Source: CAZOEL01 sp964578835
Lineage (GTDB): Bacteria; Desulfobacterota; Syntrophobacteria; Syntrophobacterales; Syntrophobacteraceae
NCBI GenBank assembly: GCA_964578835.1
Contig: CAZOEL010000070.1
Span: 1 to 38,151, forward strand
Direction of reading: 5' to 3'
Length of the DNA stretch: 38,151 nucleotides
Numbering within the stretch: the stretch's first letter is position 1; each line of letters begins with the position of its first letter. The translations under genes were made by a program, and so were the position numbers. This document shows positions 32,147 through 38,151 of the stretch, in pieces. The notes beneath the pieces were generated by a model. That model was not told where the DNA came from. It was given only the letters and a program-made list of their open reading frames with translations, and did not search any database.

Positions 32147-33205
32147 ATGGAAATGGCTGGTATTTCTTTTGAGCTCCGCAAACAGACAGCGCGATTTCAC
32201 AATCCTTTAAAAGAAGGCAAACTGGACGCCCAGCCCATCGAAGTGCGACTGGACCCGCTGACGGCCCACCAGAGCATCTTCAACCCGGCCCTGGAAGGCA
32301 AGGCTTCCATTCTCTTTCCAGATACCGATCATGCTTACCTTTTGCAACGGGCTGAGGAGACCAAAGGCCAATGCTTTCTCTGCGACGGCCGCTGGAAGAC
32401 CACAACTCCGCGCTACGATGACGCCGTCATTCCGGGAGGGCGACTGATCCGGGGCGAGACCGTTCTCTTTCCGAATCTTTTTCCTCTTGCGGGTTATCAT
32501 GCCGTAGTGATGGTCGGAAACGATCACCACCGCACTCTCGATAATTTTCCGGCATCGCTTCTCGAGGACGCCCTCACGCTCTCTTTTGAGTTTGTCAGGC
32601 GGTGTTATGAGGCCGACCCCGAAGCCGCTTATTTCACGATAAACTGCAATTTCCTTTTCCCTGCCGGCGCCAGCGTTATCCATCCTCACCTCCAGATTAT
32701 CGGCTCTCCTTTTCCGGGCGCACACCATAGCCTGCTGCTCGAAAAGAGCCGCGCCTACTATGAAAAGGAAGGCTCCTGCTACTGGCTCGATTTGATCGAA
32801 AAGGAAAAGGAGCTGGATGAGCGGGTAATCGGCGCTATCCATGATTCCGAGTGGTTTGCCGCCTTCTCGCCCATCGGCATCAATGAAGTGAACGCCGTAT
32901 GGAAAGATAGAATGAGCTTCCTCGAGTGGACGGAAAGCGACGTGAAAGCTTTTGCTGAAGGACTTTCCGGGGTGCTCCGCGCCTACCATGAAATGAAGTT
33001 TTCCACCTTCAACTTCTCCTGCTTCAGCGGACCGCTGGGAAAGACGACGCCTGAGTTCCGGTGCTTCCTGCGCCTTATCAATCGCCAGAACGTAATCCAG
33101 CATTACAGAACGGACGACTTCTATTTCCAGAAGCTGCTCAAAAACGAGATCATCGTCAATCGTCCCGAAGCTCTGGCAAAGATTATGAAGAACAGTCTGT
33201 TTTGA
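32147..33205 (+). CDS. Galactose-1-phosphate uridylyltransferase-like HIT protein
   Basis: This 352-residue protein is of the GalT branch of the HIT superfamily, nucleotidyl transferases acting on sugar phosphates. Seen: zinc-type C76-x2-C79 (C-F-L-C), F-P-N-L-F-P near 108-113 and the active-site triad motif H-P-H-L-Q at 179-183, where the middle histidine is the nucleophile in GalT. The start ATG 32147 has GAGG just ahead; a second ATG six bases later is possible. It is not next to other Leloir-pathway genes, so the sugar is uncertain; relatives of this type are stand-alone in other deltaproteobacteria. A specific role is not claimed. Confidence 0.8.
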   Translation: MEMAGISFELRKQTARFHNPLKEGKLDAQPIEVRLDPLTAHQSIFNPALEGKASILFPDTDHAYLLQRAEETKGQCFLCDGRWKTTTPRYDDAVIPGGRLIRGETVLFPNLFPLAGYHAVVMVGNDHHRTLDNFPASLLEDALTLSFEFVRRCYEADPEAAYFTINCNFLFPAGASVIHPHLQIIGSPFPGAHHSLLLEKSRAYYEKEGSCYWLDLIEKEKELDERVIGAIHDSEWFAAFSPIGINEVNAVWKDRMSFLEWTESDVKAFAEGLSGVLRAYHEMKFSTFNFSCFSGPLGKTTPEFRCFLRLINRQNVIQHYRTDDFYFQKLLKNEIIVNRPEALAKIMKNSLF

Positions 33206-33340
33206 TTCGAGGGCCTGATTCCGGTGGGCGGAGAGATGTCCCAATGCGTTGAACTAAGCCATTGAATTTTGCTAGGGCGCCTCTCGAGCGTCATTCCGGA
33301 AGTCTTCACGCCGGAGTCCAGTTTTTAAAGCTTTCCTGGA

Positions 33341-33360
33341 CCCCCGGCTTCTGCCGGGGG
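33341..33360. repeat. G/C-rich hairpin, part of an extragenic repeat
   Basis: CCCCCGGC at 33341-33348 pairs with GCCGGGGG at 33353-33360 over TTCT. Nearby TCATTCCGG and GTCCAG/CTGGAC pairs resemble the repeat family at 16281-16479. Confidence 0.55.
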
Positions 33361-33464
33361 ACGGTGGAGGGCGGATCAATCTTCCTTAATCCAACAGCGT
33401 TGAGAGATGTCCACACCGCCGTTTCCGAACCGGAATGTGAGTGGCTGCGCGAGATCCTTTCAAC

Positions 33465-33493
33465 TTGACACAGCGCCGAAAGTGGTTCATTTT
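33465..33493 (+). promoter_or_regulatory. Candidate sigma-70 promoter of the liv operon
   Basis: TTGACA at 33465-33470 and CATTTT at 33488-33493 are separated by 17 bases. The -35 is perfect, the -10 weak. It lies about 110 bases before the livK ATG. Confidence 0.4.
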
Positions 33494-33602
33494 CTTCGGG
33501 AAAGCACCCGAAAGCGCTTTCAGAATAAATGGTTGTAACGGAACGGACATGCTTCCTCGTATTTTAACTGAGAACCCCATTGCGTTCTGCCAGGAGTCAC
33601 CC

Positions 33603-34760
33603 ATGAAGAGTGTCAGATCTCTTAAATCTTATTGCGCGCCCGTCTTGTTTACCCTTGCCCTTATCCTTGCGGTGTCAGTTCCATCCGCTAGTTTCGCCGC
33701 GGGTCAAGAAGTGAAGATCGGCGTTGCTTTGAGCATGACCGGGGCGGCGGCCGCCTACGGGGCTACGCAGAAGAACGGCATTCAGCTGGCCTCCGATGAG
33801 ATCAATGCGGCAGCTGGAAACGACGGCGTAAAGATCGTCCCTCTTTTCGATGACGACGCCAGCACCCCGCAGCAGGGGATCAACGTCTATAACAAGTTCA
33901 TAAACTCCGATCGTGTTTCCCTCATCATCGGTCCTACTCTGAGCAACACAGCCCAAGTCACCAACCGCATTGCGCAGCAGTCCGGCGTTCCCGTTCTCGC
34001 CATCAGCAACACGGCCAAGGGCATAACCGACATTGGCGATTTCATCTTCAGAGACTCGCTGACCGAAGCCGTAGTCATTCCCAATACCATCCGAATTGCG
34101 AAGGAAAAGCTCGGAATCAAGAGAGTCGCCGTTCTGTACGGCGATGACGACGCGTTCACCAAGGGCGGCTACGATGCGTTCAAGAACGCGCTGGCTGAAG
34201 CCGGCATAGAAATCCTTGGCGAGATGACCTTCGCCAAGGGCGACAGGAATTTCTCGCCTCAGTTGACCCAGATAAAAGGCATGAACCCGGACGCCATTAT
34301 CGCGTCGGCGCTCGTCGAAGAGGCCTCCGGGATCGTGAGCCAGGCGCGCCAGCTTGGCATCCCTGCGACGGTTCCGATCATCGGCGGCAACGGCTTCAAT
34401 TCCCCGGCGCTCATCAAAAATGCGGGCGAAGCCGCTGAAGGGGTGATTGTGGGCGCAGCCTGGAATATGACTTCCACAAATCCTTTGAACAAGCAGTTCG
34501 TCGAGGCTTATACGGCCAGGTTCGGGAGCCCTCCCGATCAGTTTGCAGCTCAGGCTTACGCCGGAGTCTTCATCGTGAGGGAAGCCGTGATGAAAGCCGG
34601 GAGCGCCGAAGACCGCAAGGCCATTCGCGACGCCATGGCTCAGATCAAGGACTTTGATACCGTGCTTGGAAGATTCTCCTTCACCGCAGGCCGGGACGCA
34701 GACCATACTCCCGTTGTCCAGACGGTGAAAGGCGGTAAATTCGTGGTCTTCGGCGAATAG
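33603..34760 (+). CDS. livK: Branched-chain amino-acid-type ABC transporter substrate-binding protein
   Basis: This 385-residue periplasmic binding protein is of the type that captures leucine, isoleucine, valine or related small amides/acids. The signal peptide is about 1-32 (P-S-A-S-F-A-A). The mature part begins V-K-I-G-V-A-L-S-M-T-G-A-A-A-A-Y-G, with I-I-G-P-T-L-S-N-T-A and later R-V-A-V-L-Y-G-D-D-D-A-F-T-K-G-G, all characteristic of the Leu/Ile/Val-binding family. ATG 33603 is chosen because AGGAG lies six bases ahead and the signal peptide starts there. The H-M-G-F genes follow, with gaps of 54 bases or fewer, so it is the first gene of the operon. True substrate cannot be read from sequence. 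Confidence 0.92.
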   Translation: MKSVRSLKSYCAPVLFTLALILAVSVPSASFAAGQEVKIGVALSMTGAAAAYGATQKNGIQLASDEINAAAGNDGVKIVPLFDDDASTPQQGINVYNKFINSDRVSLIIGPTLSNTAQVTNRIAQQSGVPVLAISNTAKGITDIGDFIFRDSLTEAVVIPNTIRIAKEKLGIKRVAVLYGDDDAFTKGGYDAFKNALAEAGIEILGEMTFAKGDRNFSPQLTQIKGMNPDAIIASALVEEASGIVSQARQLGIPATVPIIGGNGFNSPALIKNAGEAAEGVIVGAAWNMTSTNPLNKQFVEAYTARFGSPPDQFAAQAYAGVFIVREAVMKAGSAEDRKAIRDAMAQIKDFDTVLGRFSFTAGRDADHTPVVQTVKGGKFVVFGE

Positions 34761-34814
34761 GGACATCCATCTCATGCGGTTTTACATAACGCTGATCCTT
34801 GGCGGTGAGAAGGG

Positions 34815-35720
34815 ATGCGTCGTCGGCTGATGTCTCTTCTCCTGCAGCAGTTGGTGAACGGACTCTTTATCGGCAGCGTGTACGGGCTGTTTGCTGTTGG
34901 GTATACGCTTGTCTTCGGCGTTCTGGATATTCTCAACATGGCGCACGCGACCGTCTTCACTCTTGGCGGTCTGGTCGCGCTGTGGATGGTCGAGAGCGCC
35001 GGCATGTCCATCTGGACGGCTTTCCCGGCTGCGACGCTTTTTTCCGGTTTGCTGGGACTCGTGCTGGACCGTGTCGCCTTTGCGCCCTTGCGCCAAAGAG
35101 CCGACACCTACTTTTCCGGCCTCATATCCAGCATCGCCATGGCGATCATCTTTGAAAGCGCGGCTCTCGGCCTGTTCGGCGCCCACACCGTTCGGTTCCC
35201 GCCAAACACAATCAAGATGGATATCTGGCGCATCCACGGGGTCACCATCACGTCGCTGCAAGTGGAGATCGTGCTCGTGGCCCTGCTCCTCATGGGCGCT
35301 CTGACGCTTTTTCTCCACCGCACGCGCACCGGGAAGGCGATCCGCGCGGTGGCTGAAAGCGAGCGAACGGCGCGCCTGCTGGGCATCCACGTCGATGGAA
35401 TCATCGCATCCACTTTTTTTATCTCTTCTGCTTTGGGGGGCGCGGCGGGGATTCTTTTCGGGTTGTATTTCGACGCCCTCTCTCCCGATATGGGCCGGTC
35501 AATAGAGCTAAAGGGCCTCGCTGTGATCGTGCTCGGCGGGATGGGCAGCATTCCCGGCGCCATTCTGGGCGGCCTGACGTTCGGCCTGAGCGAAGTGTTG
35601 ACGGTAGCCATCACTGGAAAGTCCAACCTGCGCGACGCCGTGGCGTTCACCGTTCTTTTCGCAGTGCTTGTCCTTCGGCCCGCAGGATTGCTCGGCCGTC
35701 GCCGTGGGCGAGAGGTTTAA
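34815..35720 (+). CDS. livH: Branched-chain amino-acid ABC transporter permease LivH
   Basis: This is a 301-residue inner-membrane permease with about eight hydrophobic segments. Seen are L-F-I-G-S-V-Y-G-L-F-A-V-G-Y near the N terminus, R-A-V-A-E-S-E-R-T-A-R-L-L-G-I (the cytoplasmic coupling helix that touches the ATPases) and G-L-A-V-I-V-L-G-G-M-G-S-I-P-G-A-I-L-G-G, diagnostic of LivH. ATG 34815 is used with AAGGG right before it; ATG 34830 is an alternative. livM starts 5 bases after its stop. Confidence 0.92.
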   Translation: MRRRLMSLLLQQLVNGLFIGSVYGLFAVGYTLVFGVLDILNMAHATVFTLGGLVALWMVESAGMSIWTAFPAATLFSGLLGLVLDRVAFAPLRQRADTYFSGLISSIAMAIIFESAALGLFGAHTVRFPPNTIKMDIWRIHGVTITSLQVEIVLVALLLMGALTLFLHRTRTGKAIRAVAESERTARLLGIHVDGIIASTFFISSALGGAAGILFGLYFDALSPDMGRSIELKGLAVIVLGGMGSIPGAILGGLTFGLSEVLTVAITGKSNLRDAVAFTVLFAVLVLRPAGLLGRRRGREV

Positions 35721-35725
35721 CGCCT

Positions 35726-36604
35726 ATGGCTTTCCTCACACACTTTTTCGCCGTCTACGGCAACCTGGTGAACTTTATCGGCATAAACGCTCTTCTGGCT
35801 CTGAGTCTTTATGTGACTCTTTCCGCAGGGCAGCTTTCTTTGGGCAATGCGGCTTTCGCCGGCATAGGGGGCTACACTGCGGGCATACTCACCATGCAGC
35901 TCAATGCGCCTTATATTCTCTCCCTCGCCTCCGGGGCTCTTCTTTCGGGTCTGGTCGCCATGCTCATAGGACTTCCGGTGCTCAGGCTTCGCGGAGTCTT
36001 TCTCGCGATGGCGACGCTGAGCTTTGGCGAGGTCGTGCGCATTGCCGCGGTGAACCTCAAAGTTACCGGAGGCGCTCAGGGGCTTGTGGGCATTCCGAAC
36101 AAAACCACCACCTGGATGATCTTCCTGGTTCTCGCGCTCACCGGGTACTTTATGGCCAAGCTCCGTCAATCCAGAATCGGCTGGAGCTTCGAGAGCATTC
36201 GCGAGGATGAAGCCGCAGCGGCGGCGCTCGGAGTCAACACCACCTTTTACAAGACCGTAGCTTTTACGATGGGAGCGGTCGTCGCCGGGCTTGCGGGCGC
36301 AATGTACGCCCACCTCAACTTCATCATCTCTCCGGGCGAATTCGGCTTCTCGGCGGCCGTTCAGCTCCTGATCTACAATATCGTCGGCGGGGCTCGCGTA
36401 TGGTATGGCCCGCCGCTTGGAGCGGCGCTCCTGACCGCGCTCCCGGAAGTGCTTCGGGGCATCGGGGTTGCCGCCGGGCCGATCCGGATGTGCGTGAACG
36501 GAGTCATCCTGCTCCTGGTGATATTGTTCCTTCCCACCGGTCTTGTTTCCCTGCTCCGCCGTAGATCCTCCATCGCCGTCTCACGGCCGGAAGCCCAGTC
36601 GTAG
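35726..36604 (+). CDS. livM: Branched-chain amino-acid ABC transporter permease LivM
   Basis: This 292-residue second permease pairs with LivH to form the transport channel. It shows repeated hydrophobic helices, the L-S-L-G-N-A-A-F-A-G-I-G-G-Y segment, a coupling helix S-I-R-E-D-E-A-A-A-A-A-L-G-V-N and a conserved V-A-G-L-A-G-A-M-Y-A stretch, all LivM features. GAGAGG lies upstream of ATG 35726. livG follows after 14 bases. Confidence 0.92.
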   Translation: MAFLTHFFAVYGNLVNFIGINALLALSLYVTLSAGQLSLGNAAFAGIGGYTAGILTMQLNAPYILSLASGALLSGLVAMLIGLPVLRLRGVFLAMATLSFGEVVRIAAVNLKVTGGAQGLVGIPNKTTTWMIFLVLALTGYFMAKLRQSRIGWSFESIREDEAAAAALGVNTTFYKTVAFTMGAVVAGLAGAMYAHLNFIISPGEFGFSAAVQLLIYNIVGGARVWYGPPLGAALLTALPEVLRGIGVAAGPIRMCVNGVILLLVILFLPTGLVSLLRRRSSIAVSRPEAQS

Positions 36605-36618
36605 GGGAGTGAGGAATT

Positions 36619-37386
36619 ATGCTGCTCGATATTGTTGGCATCGCCAGGACCTTCGGCGGGATTCGCGCTCTCGACGACGTTTCCTTCTCGATAGAAAAGG
36701 GATCGATCCATGGTCTGATAGGTCCAAATGGCGCTGGGAAGACGACTCTCATCAATGTTCTGAGCGGCATCATCAAACCGGTCGAAGGCCGCATCATGCT
36801 TGACGGCTCTCCTATCCACGCGCTTCCGCCTTATCGGGTAGCGGCGCTGGGAGTTGCGCGAACCTTCCAAAACATTCGCCTCTTCGCCGCCATGAGCTGT
36901 CTCGAGAACGTCATCGCCGGACAGCATCTTATGGCTAAAAGACCGCTCCTCCCACTGTTGTTGGGGCTTCCGTCCGCAAAGCGCGAGGAGCGGGAGCAGC
37001 GTGATAAAGCCATGGAGTGTTTGAAACGGGTCGGGATCGGGCATCGGGCCTCGATCCTTGCGGGAAATCTCTCCTACGGCGAGAGGCGTCGCCTTGAAAT
37101 CGCCCGCGCTCTTGCGTCGGAGCCTCGACTTTTACTCCTCGACGAGCCGGTGGCGGGAATGCGCCGAAGGGGCATCGAACAGATTGGCGGTTTGGTCCGC
37201 TCCCTTGCCTCGGAAGGAATCACCATACTGCTGATCGAGCACAACATGACTTTTGTTATGGGGCTATGCTCGAGAATTACCGTTCTCAACTTCGGCCGTG
37301 TAATCACTACGGGCGCTCCGGACGAAATCGGCCGGCATCCGCAGGTGATCGAAGCCTATCTCGGAGCCGACTCGCAGAATGCTTGA
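36619..37386 (+). CDS. livG: Branched-chain amino-acid ABC transporter ATPase LivG
   Basis: This 255-residue ATPase drives the LivHM permease. Walker A is G-P-N-G-A-G-K-T-T (near 35-43), the signature is L-S-Y-G-E-R-R-R-L-E-I-A, Walker B is L-L-L-L-D-E-P and the switch histidine is in I-E-H-N-M. The insertion characteristic of LivG and an A-R-T-F-Q-N-I-R-L-F Q-loop are present. The usual N-P-x-E after G-M is changed to R-R-R-G, a small oddity. GGGGAGTGAGG precedes the ATG. Its end overlaps livF by 8 bases, consistent with coupled translation. Confidence 0.93.
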   Translation: MLLDIVGIARTFGGIRALDDVSFSIEKGSIHGLIGPNGAGKTTLINVLSGIIKPVEGRIMLDGSPIHALPPYRVAALGVARTFQNIRLFAAMSCLENVIAGQHLMAKRPLLPLLLGLPSAKREEREQRDKAMECLKRVGIGHRASILAGNLSYGERRRLEIARALASEPRLLLLDEPVAGMRRRGIEQIGGLVRSLASEGITILLIEHNMTFVMGLCSRITVLNFGRVITTGAPDEIGRHPQVIEAYLGADSQNA

Positions 37387-38086
37387 AATCCAGGGTCTTA
37401 CCGTAACGTACGGCTCAGTCGAAGCCGTATCCAATCTCTCGGTTCACGTAACGCGCGGGGCCGTGGCGACTCTTATCGGTCCGAACGGGGCAGGGAAAAC
37501 GACCACTCTCAACACTCTGAGTGGAGTAGTCCGTCCGAGGGAAGGCAGAATTCTTCTCGATGGGCGCGACATCACGGGTATGAGCGCTCACAGGCGCGTA
37601 TCCGCGGGCATAGTGCAGGTTCCGGAGGGAAGACAGGTGCTTGCGGGCATGAGCGTCCGCGAGAACCTGGAGCTGGGAGGATACAGGCGGCCCCGAGACG
37701 AAGTGTCGCGCGAGATAGAGCGAATGGAGGAGCGCTTCCCCATCCTTCGCGATCGGCGCAATGCCCCGGCTGGATCGCTATCGGGAGGCGAACAGCAAAT
37801 GCTCGCTATCGCGCGCGGACTGATGGCGAAGCCGAAGGTGCTGCTCCTCGATGAGCCCTCCCTCGGATTAGCGCCAATGCTGGTTGCAACTATTTTCAAC
37901 ATCGTTCGGGAATTGCGCGACGAGGGACAAACCATTCTCCTCGTGGAGCAGAACGCCCGTCAGGCGCTCGCCATATCTTCCTACGCCTATGTCCTGGAGA
38001 GCGGAAGCCTCGTTCTGGAAGGCCCTGCCGATGAATTGCGCTCAGATCCAAAATTGATCCAGACCTACCTTGGACAAACCGTATAG
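37379..38086 (+). CDS. livF: Branched-chain amino-acid ABC transporter ATPase LivF
   Basis: This 235-residue ATPase is the partner of LivG. Walker A is G-P-N-G-A-G-K-T-T, the Q-loop region V-Q-V-P-E-G-R-Q-V-L-A-G-M-S-V-R-E-N-L is typical of LivF, the signature is S-L-S-G-G-E-Q-Q-M-L-A-I-A-R and Walker B is V-L-L-L-D-E-P-S-L-G-L-A-P. The switch region is V-E-Q-N-A. All catalytic elements are intact. Overlap with livG implies co-translation. It completes the five-gene transporter, and no further gene is visible before the window ends. Confidence 0.94.
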   Translation: MLEIQGLTVTYGSVEAVSNLSVHVTRGAVATLIGPNGAGKTTTLNTLSGVVRPREGRILLDGRDITGMSAHRRVSAGIVQVPEGRQVLAGMSVRENLELGGYRRPRDEVSREIERMEERFPILRDRRNAPAGSLSGGEQQMLAIARGLMAKPKVLLLDEPSLGLAPMLVATIFNIVRELRDEGQTILLVEQNARQALAISSYAYVLESGSLVLEGPADELRSDPKLIQTYLGQTV

Positions 38087-38151
38087 TCGCAGCTCCGCCC
38101 TGGGCTGATGAAAATCAGGGCAGGAATTCCCTGAAATGGACCATCACTTTC

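Larger units (their letters stand above)
33206..33602. other. Intergenic region upstream of the liv operon
   Basis: About 400 bases without a supported gene. It has a palindromic segment near 33290-33360 and a candidate promoter at 33465. An open frame starting at 33441 leads into livK but is not needed. Confidence 0.5.

Overview
The window looks like a chromosomal segment of an anaerobic Gram-negative bacterium, most likely a deltaproteobacterium (Desulfobacterota, perhaps Syntrophobacterales). This placement is an inference from gene content, not a database match. It rests on a class III polyhydroxyalkanoate (PHA) synthase, a selenocysteine peroxiredoxin, many stand-alone signalling proteins, an envelope lipid-export-like cluster and numerous extragenic palindromes. 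No tRNA, rRNA, CRISPR array, transposase or phage gene was seen.

Layout: 1-1650 has the 3' end of a GspE/PilB-type secretion ATPase, an HDOD protein and a zinc-ribbon PilZ protein. 2089-3675 is peptide chain release factor 3. 3778-4470 is an exported SNase-like nuclease, followed upstream by about 930 bases with no convincing gene but a strong bidirectional terminator hairpin. 5447-5929 is a peroxiredoxin whose catalytic cysteine codon is UGA, followed at once by a hairpin of the bacterial SECIS type. 6008-7525 is a sigma-54 activator. It is divergent from a sigma-54-promoter-driven operon (7659-11888): a VIT/VWA surface protein with a C-terminal sorting tail, a rhombosortase, and a translationally coupled half-LplT/PlsC acyltransferase. 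11968-13531 is a Spy/CpxP-like chaperone divergent from a CpxR-like regulator, with phased GTAAA boxes between them.

13992-17456 is a PHA cluster: phaE and phaC on + and two phasin-like genes on -. 17758-22380 (-) is an outer-membrane barrel, a LolA-like periplasmic protein and an MMPL/RND transporter, in one operon. 22591-24066 has a DUF1848 protein and a methyltransferase. 24092-29462 holds four two-component proteins and a 52-residue zinc-ribbon protein. 29501-31678 is an M1-like metallopeptidase and 32147-33205 a GalT-like HIT protein. 33603-38086 is a complete branched-chain amino-acid ABC transporter operon (livK-H-M-G-F).

The most notable points are the UGA-encoded peroxiredoxin and the 6.0-11.9 kb region. 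In the latter, one secreted protein appears to have its own sigma-54 activator, its own C-terminal processing protease and a linked phospholipid acyltransferase.
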